Shown here one piece after another: positions 6,257 to 6,775 of a stretch of DNA of 6,775 nt. The notes under the pieces are model-generated. The model saw only the letters and a list, made by a program, of their open reading frames with translations, made no database searches and had not been told where the DNA came from. Source of the stretch: Treponema sp. (GTDB lineage Bacteria; Spirochaetota; Spirochaetia; Treponematales; Breznakiellaceae); assembly GCA_031284195.1 (NCBI GenBank), contig JAITAI010000002.1, forward strand, positions 1 to 6,775. Reading direction: 5' to 3'. A program made the translations under genes and the position numbers. Within the stretch, counting starts at the first letter, position 1. The number at the start of each line of letters is the position of its first letter.

Positions 6257-6366
6257 CAAATCCCCTCCTCTTCAGCAGCGCATAGAAAGGATCCGGCAAG
6301 ATAGGGCGGAACTTCCAAGCCATGGACGGGATCAATACAAAGAACCGGGGCAGCAATAGGGTACAT
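6256..6366 (-). CDS. 36-residue ORF directly after the cobalamin riboswitch
   Basis: ATG at 6366 with AGGAGG (6372-6377) 5 nt upstream, the first good translation start after the riboswitch. The product begins MYPIAAPVLCIDPVHGLEVP and ends in Glu-Glu-Glu-Gly-Ile; its stop overlaps the next ATG. MYPI is also how many precorrin-2 dehydrogenases begin, but nothing after it fits that family (no GxGxxA loop). It could be a leader peptide that couples riboswitch control to the genes below, or the remains of a lost first gene. The ribosome binding site sits in the loop of a small GTCC/GGAC stem, so access to it could be regulated. Confidence 0.4.
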   Translation of the reverse strand: MYPIAAPVLCIDPVHGLEVPPYLAGSFLCAAEEEGI

Positions 6367-6384
6367 GACGTCCTCCTCGGGACC

Positions 6385-6415
6385 AGTCCTGTAGGCGAAA
6401 GGCGCGTACAGGACT
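6385..6415 (-). promoter_or_regulatory. Strong hairpin between riboswitch and first start codon
   Basis: AGTCCTGTA and TACAGGACT form a perfect 9-bp stem (6385-6393 with 6407-6415) with a 13-nt loop that can pair further (GGCG/CGCC-like). No U tract follows, so it is not a classical intrinsic terminator. It ends 8 nt before the ribosome binding site of the 36-codon ORF, which makes it a candidate part of the riboswitch expression platform, controlling translation. Confidence 0.5.
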
Positions 6416-6493
6416 CCTGACCCCCGGATTATCTCAACGGGATAGTGAAGGAAGGGGGATACCCATTCCGTTCTTCCGCAGGTGTCAGGTAAC

Positions 6494-6699
6494 TGCGTAA
6501 AGACCGTCTCCCGGCTTCCGGATCCAATTACTCACGACGCCTTCTTACCGGATCCTGCATGAGGCTTAGGCCTTTGCAAACCTCCGATAATGGCTTTTTC
6601 ACCGGCAGCTTAACAGGAAGCCCCGGATGGTCGCTTTTATCCCCGGTTACGGTGGCGGGACCGCCGCGGATTTTCACCGCATTCCGATATCCCTACGCA
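6494..6699 (-). promoter_or_regulatory. Cobalamin (adenosylcobalamin-type) riboswitch aptamer
   Basis: The - strand RNA carries the conserved cobalamin aptamer blocks in order: GGAATGCGGTGAAAATCCG (6667-6685), CCCGCCACCGTAA (6647-6659), AAGCGACC (6629-6636) and the B12 box GGAAGCCGGGAGACGGTC (6502-6519). TGCGTA (6694-6699) and TACGCA (6494-6499) pair as the closing P1 helix, giving a 206-nt aptamer, the usual size. It lies upstream of the hemA-hemCobAD operon in the same orientation, so high B12 should lower expression of the tetrapyrrole pathway. Downstream, CGCAG/CTGCG (6477-6481 with 6493-6497) competes with P1 or forms the helix that kisses loop L5. Recognition is by motif order and spacing; confidence in the class is high, in the exact mechanism low. 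Confidence 0.92.
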
Positions 6700-6729
6700 T
6701 ACATAGAATGATAAAAAATAGTATCCACG

Positions 6730-6764
6730 GGCTTTTTCAAAACTCCCTTAGTTTTAAAAAAGCC
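6730..6764. terminator. Long near-perfect inverted repeat at the window edge
   Basis: GGCTTTTT (6730-6737) pairs with AAAAAGCC (6757-6764) and AAAACT (6739-6744) with AGTTTT (6750-6755), a 14-bp stem with one C/A mismatch and a 5-nt loop. It lies just upstream (about 30 nt on the - strand) of the riboswitch. It most likely ends transcription of a neighbour beyond the window, isolating it from the B12 operon; a promoter-proximal binding site is the alternative. Confidence 0.5.
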
Positions 6765-6775
6765 GATAAGATTGA

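Noticed and set aside
6256..6366. Precorrin-2 dehydrogenase start, suggested by MYPI
   Set aside because: Only four residues fit; the nucleotide-binding glycine loop that should follow is absent in all three frames.

Overview
The window reads as the chromosome of a free-living or gut-associated bacterium with mid-range GC. A spirochaete of the Treponema type (for example the acetogenic termite-gut treponemes, which need corrinoids) is my best guess. That guess rests on the overall flavour of the proteins and on B12-type control of the tetrapyrrole genes; no marker gene here proves it.

Left part (1-2092, + strand): the tail of a CRISPR array and an associated accessory locus. Two identical 35-nt repeats flank a 39-nt spacer at 1-109. 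A third, slightly damaged copy lies at 363-398. Between copies 2 and 3 there is no normal spacer but a 253-nt AT-rich segment carrying a well-formed ribosome binding site, a 62-codon ORF and the start of a second ORF that runs into the third repeat. A poorly conserved stretch with a small, apparently frameshifted ORF and a hairpin follows (399-715). Then come two tightly spaced genes. The first (716-1336) encodes a stand-alone CARF domain of the TM1812/Csx1 type that lacks the usual HEPN effector. The second (1346-2092, GTG start, 9-nt gap) encodes a protein with sigma-70-like region 2 and a C-terminal region-4-like helix-turn-helix. My main hypothesis is that these form a cyclic-oligoadenylate-responsive transcription switch: the CARF protein senses the type III CRISPR second messenger and controls the sigma-like partner. 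Sigma factors are already known in type III accessory systems (CalpL/CalpT/CalpS and the Craspase-linked CASP-sigma), but there they are freed by proteolysis. No protease gene is visible here.

Middle (2093-2240): a convergent intergenic gap with a weak hairpin that could terminate transcription from both sides, plus a short coding-like remnant.

Right part (2241-6775, - strand): a corrinoid/siroheme precursor operon read right to left. A near-canonical cobalamin riboswitch (6494-6699) is followed by hairpins, two short translationally coupled ORFs (36 and 59 codons), hemA (glutamyl-tRNA reductase) and an 815-residue three-domain fusion, HemC-CobA-HemD. The last two genes overlap by ATGA. The fusion carries hydroxymethylbilane synthase, uroporphyrinogen-III C-methyltransferase and uroporphyrinogen-III synthase, so one polypeptide could take porphobilinogen to precorrin-2. 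The riboswitch and the fused methyltransferase together suggest that the pathway serves B12 rather than heme. The CRISPR-linked half and the tetrapyrrole half appear functionally unrelated.
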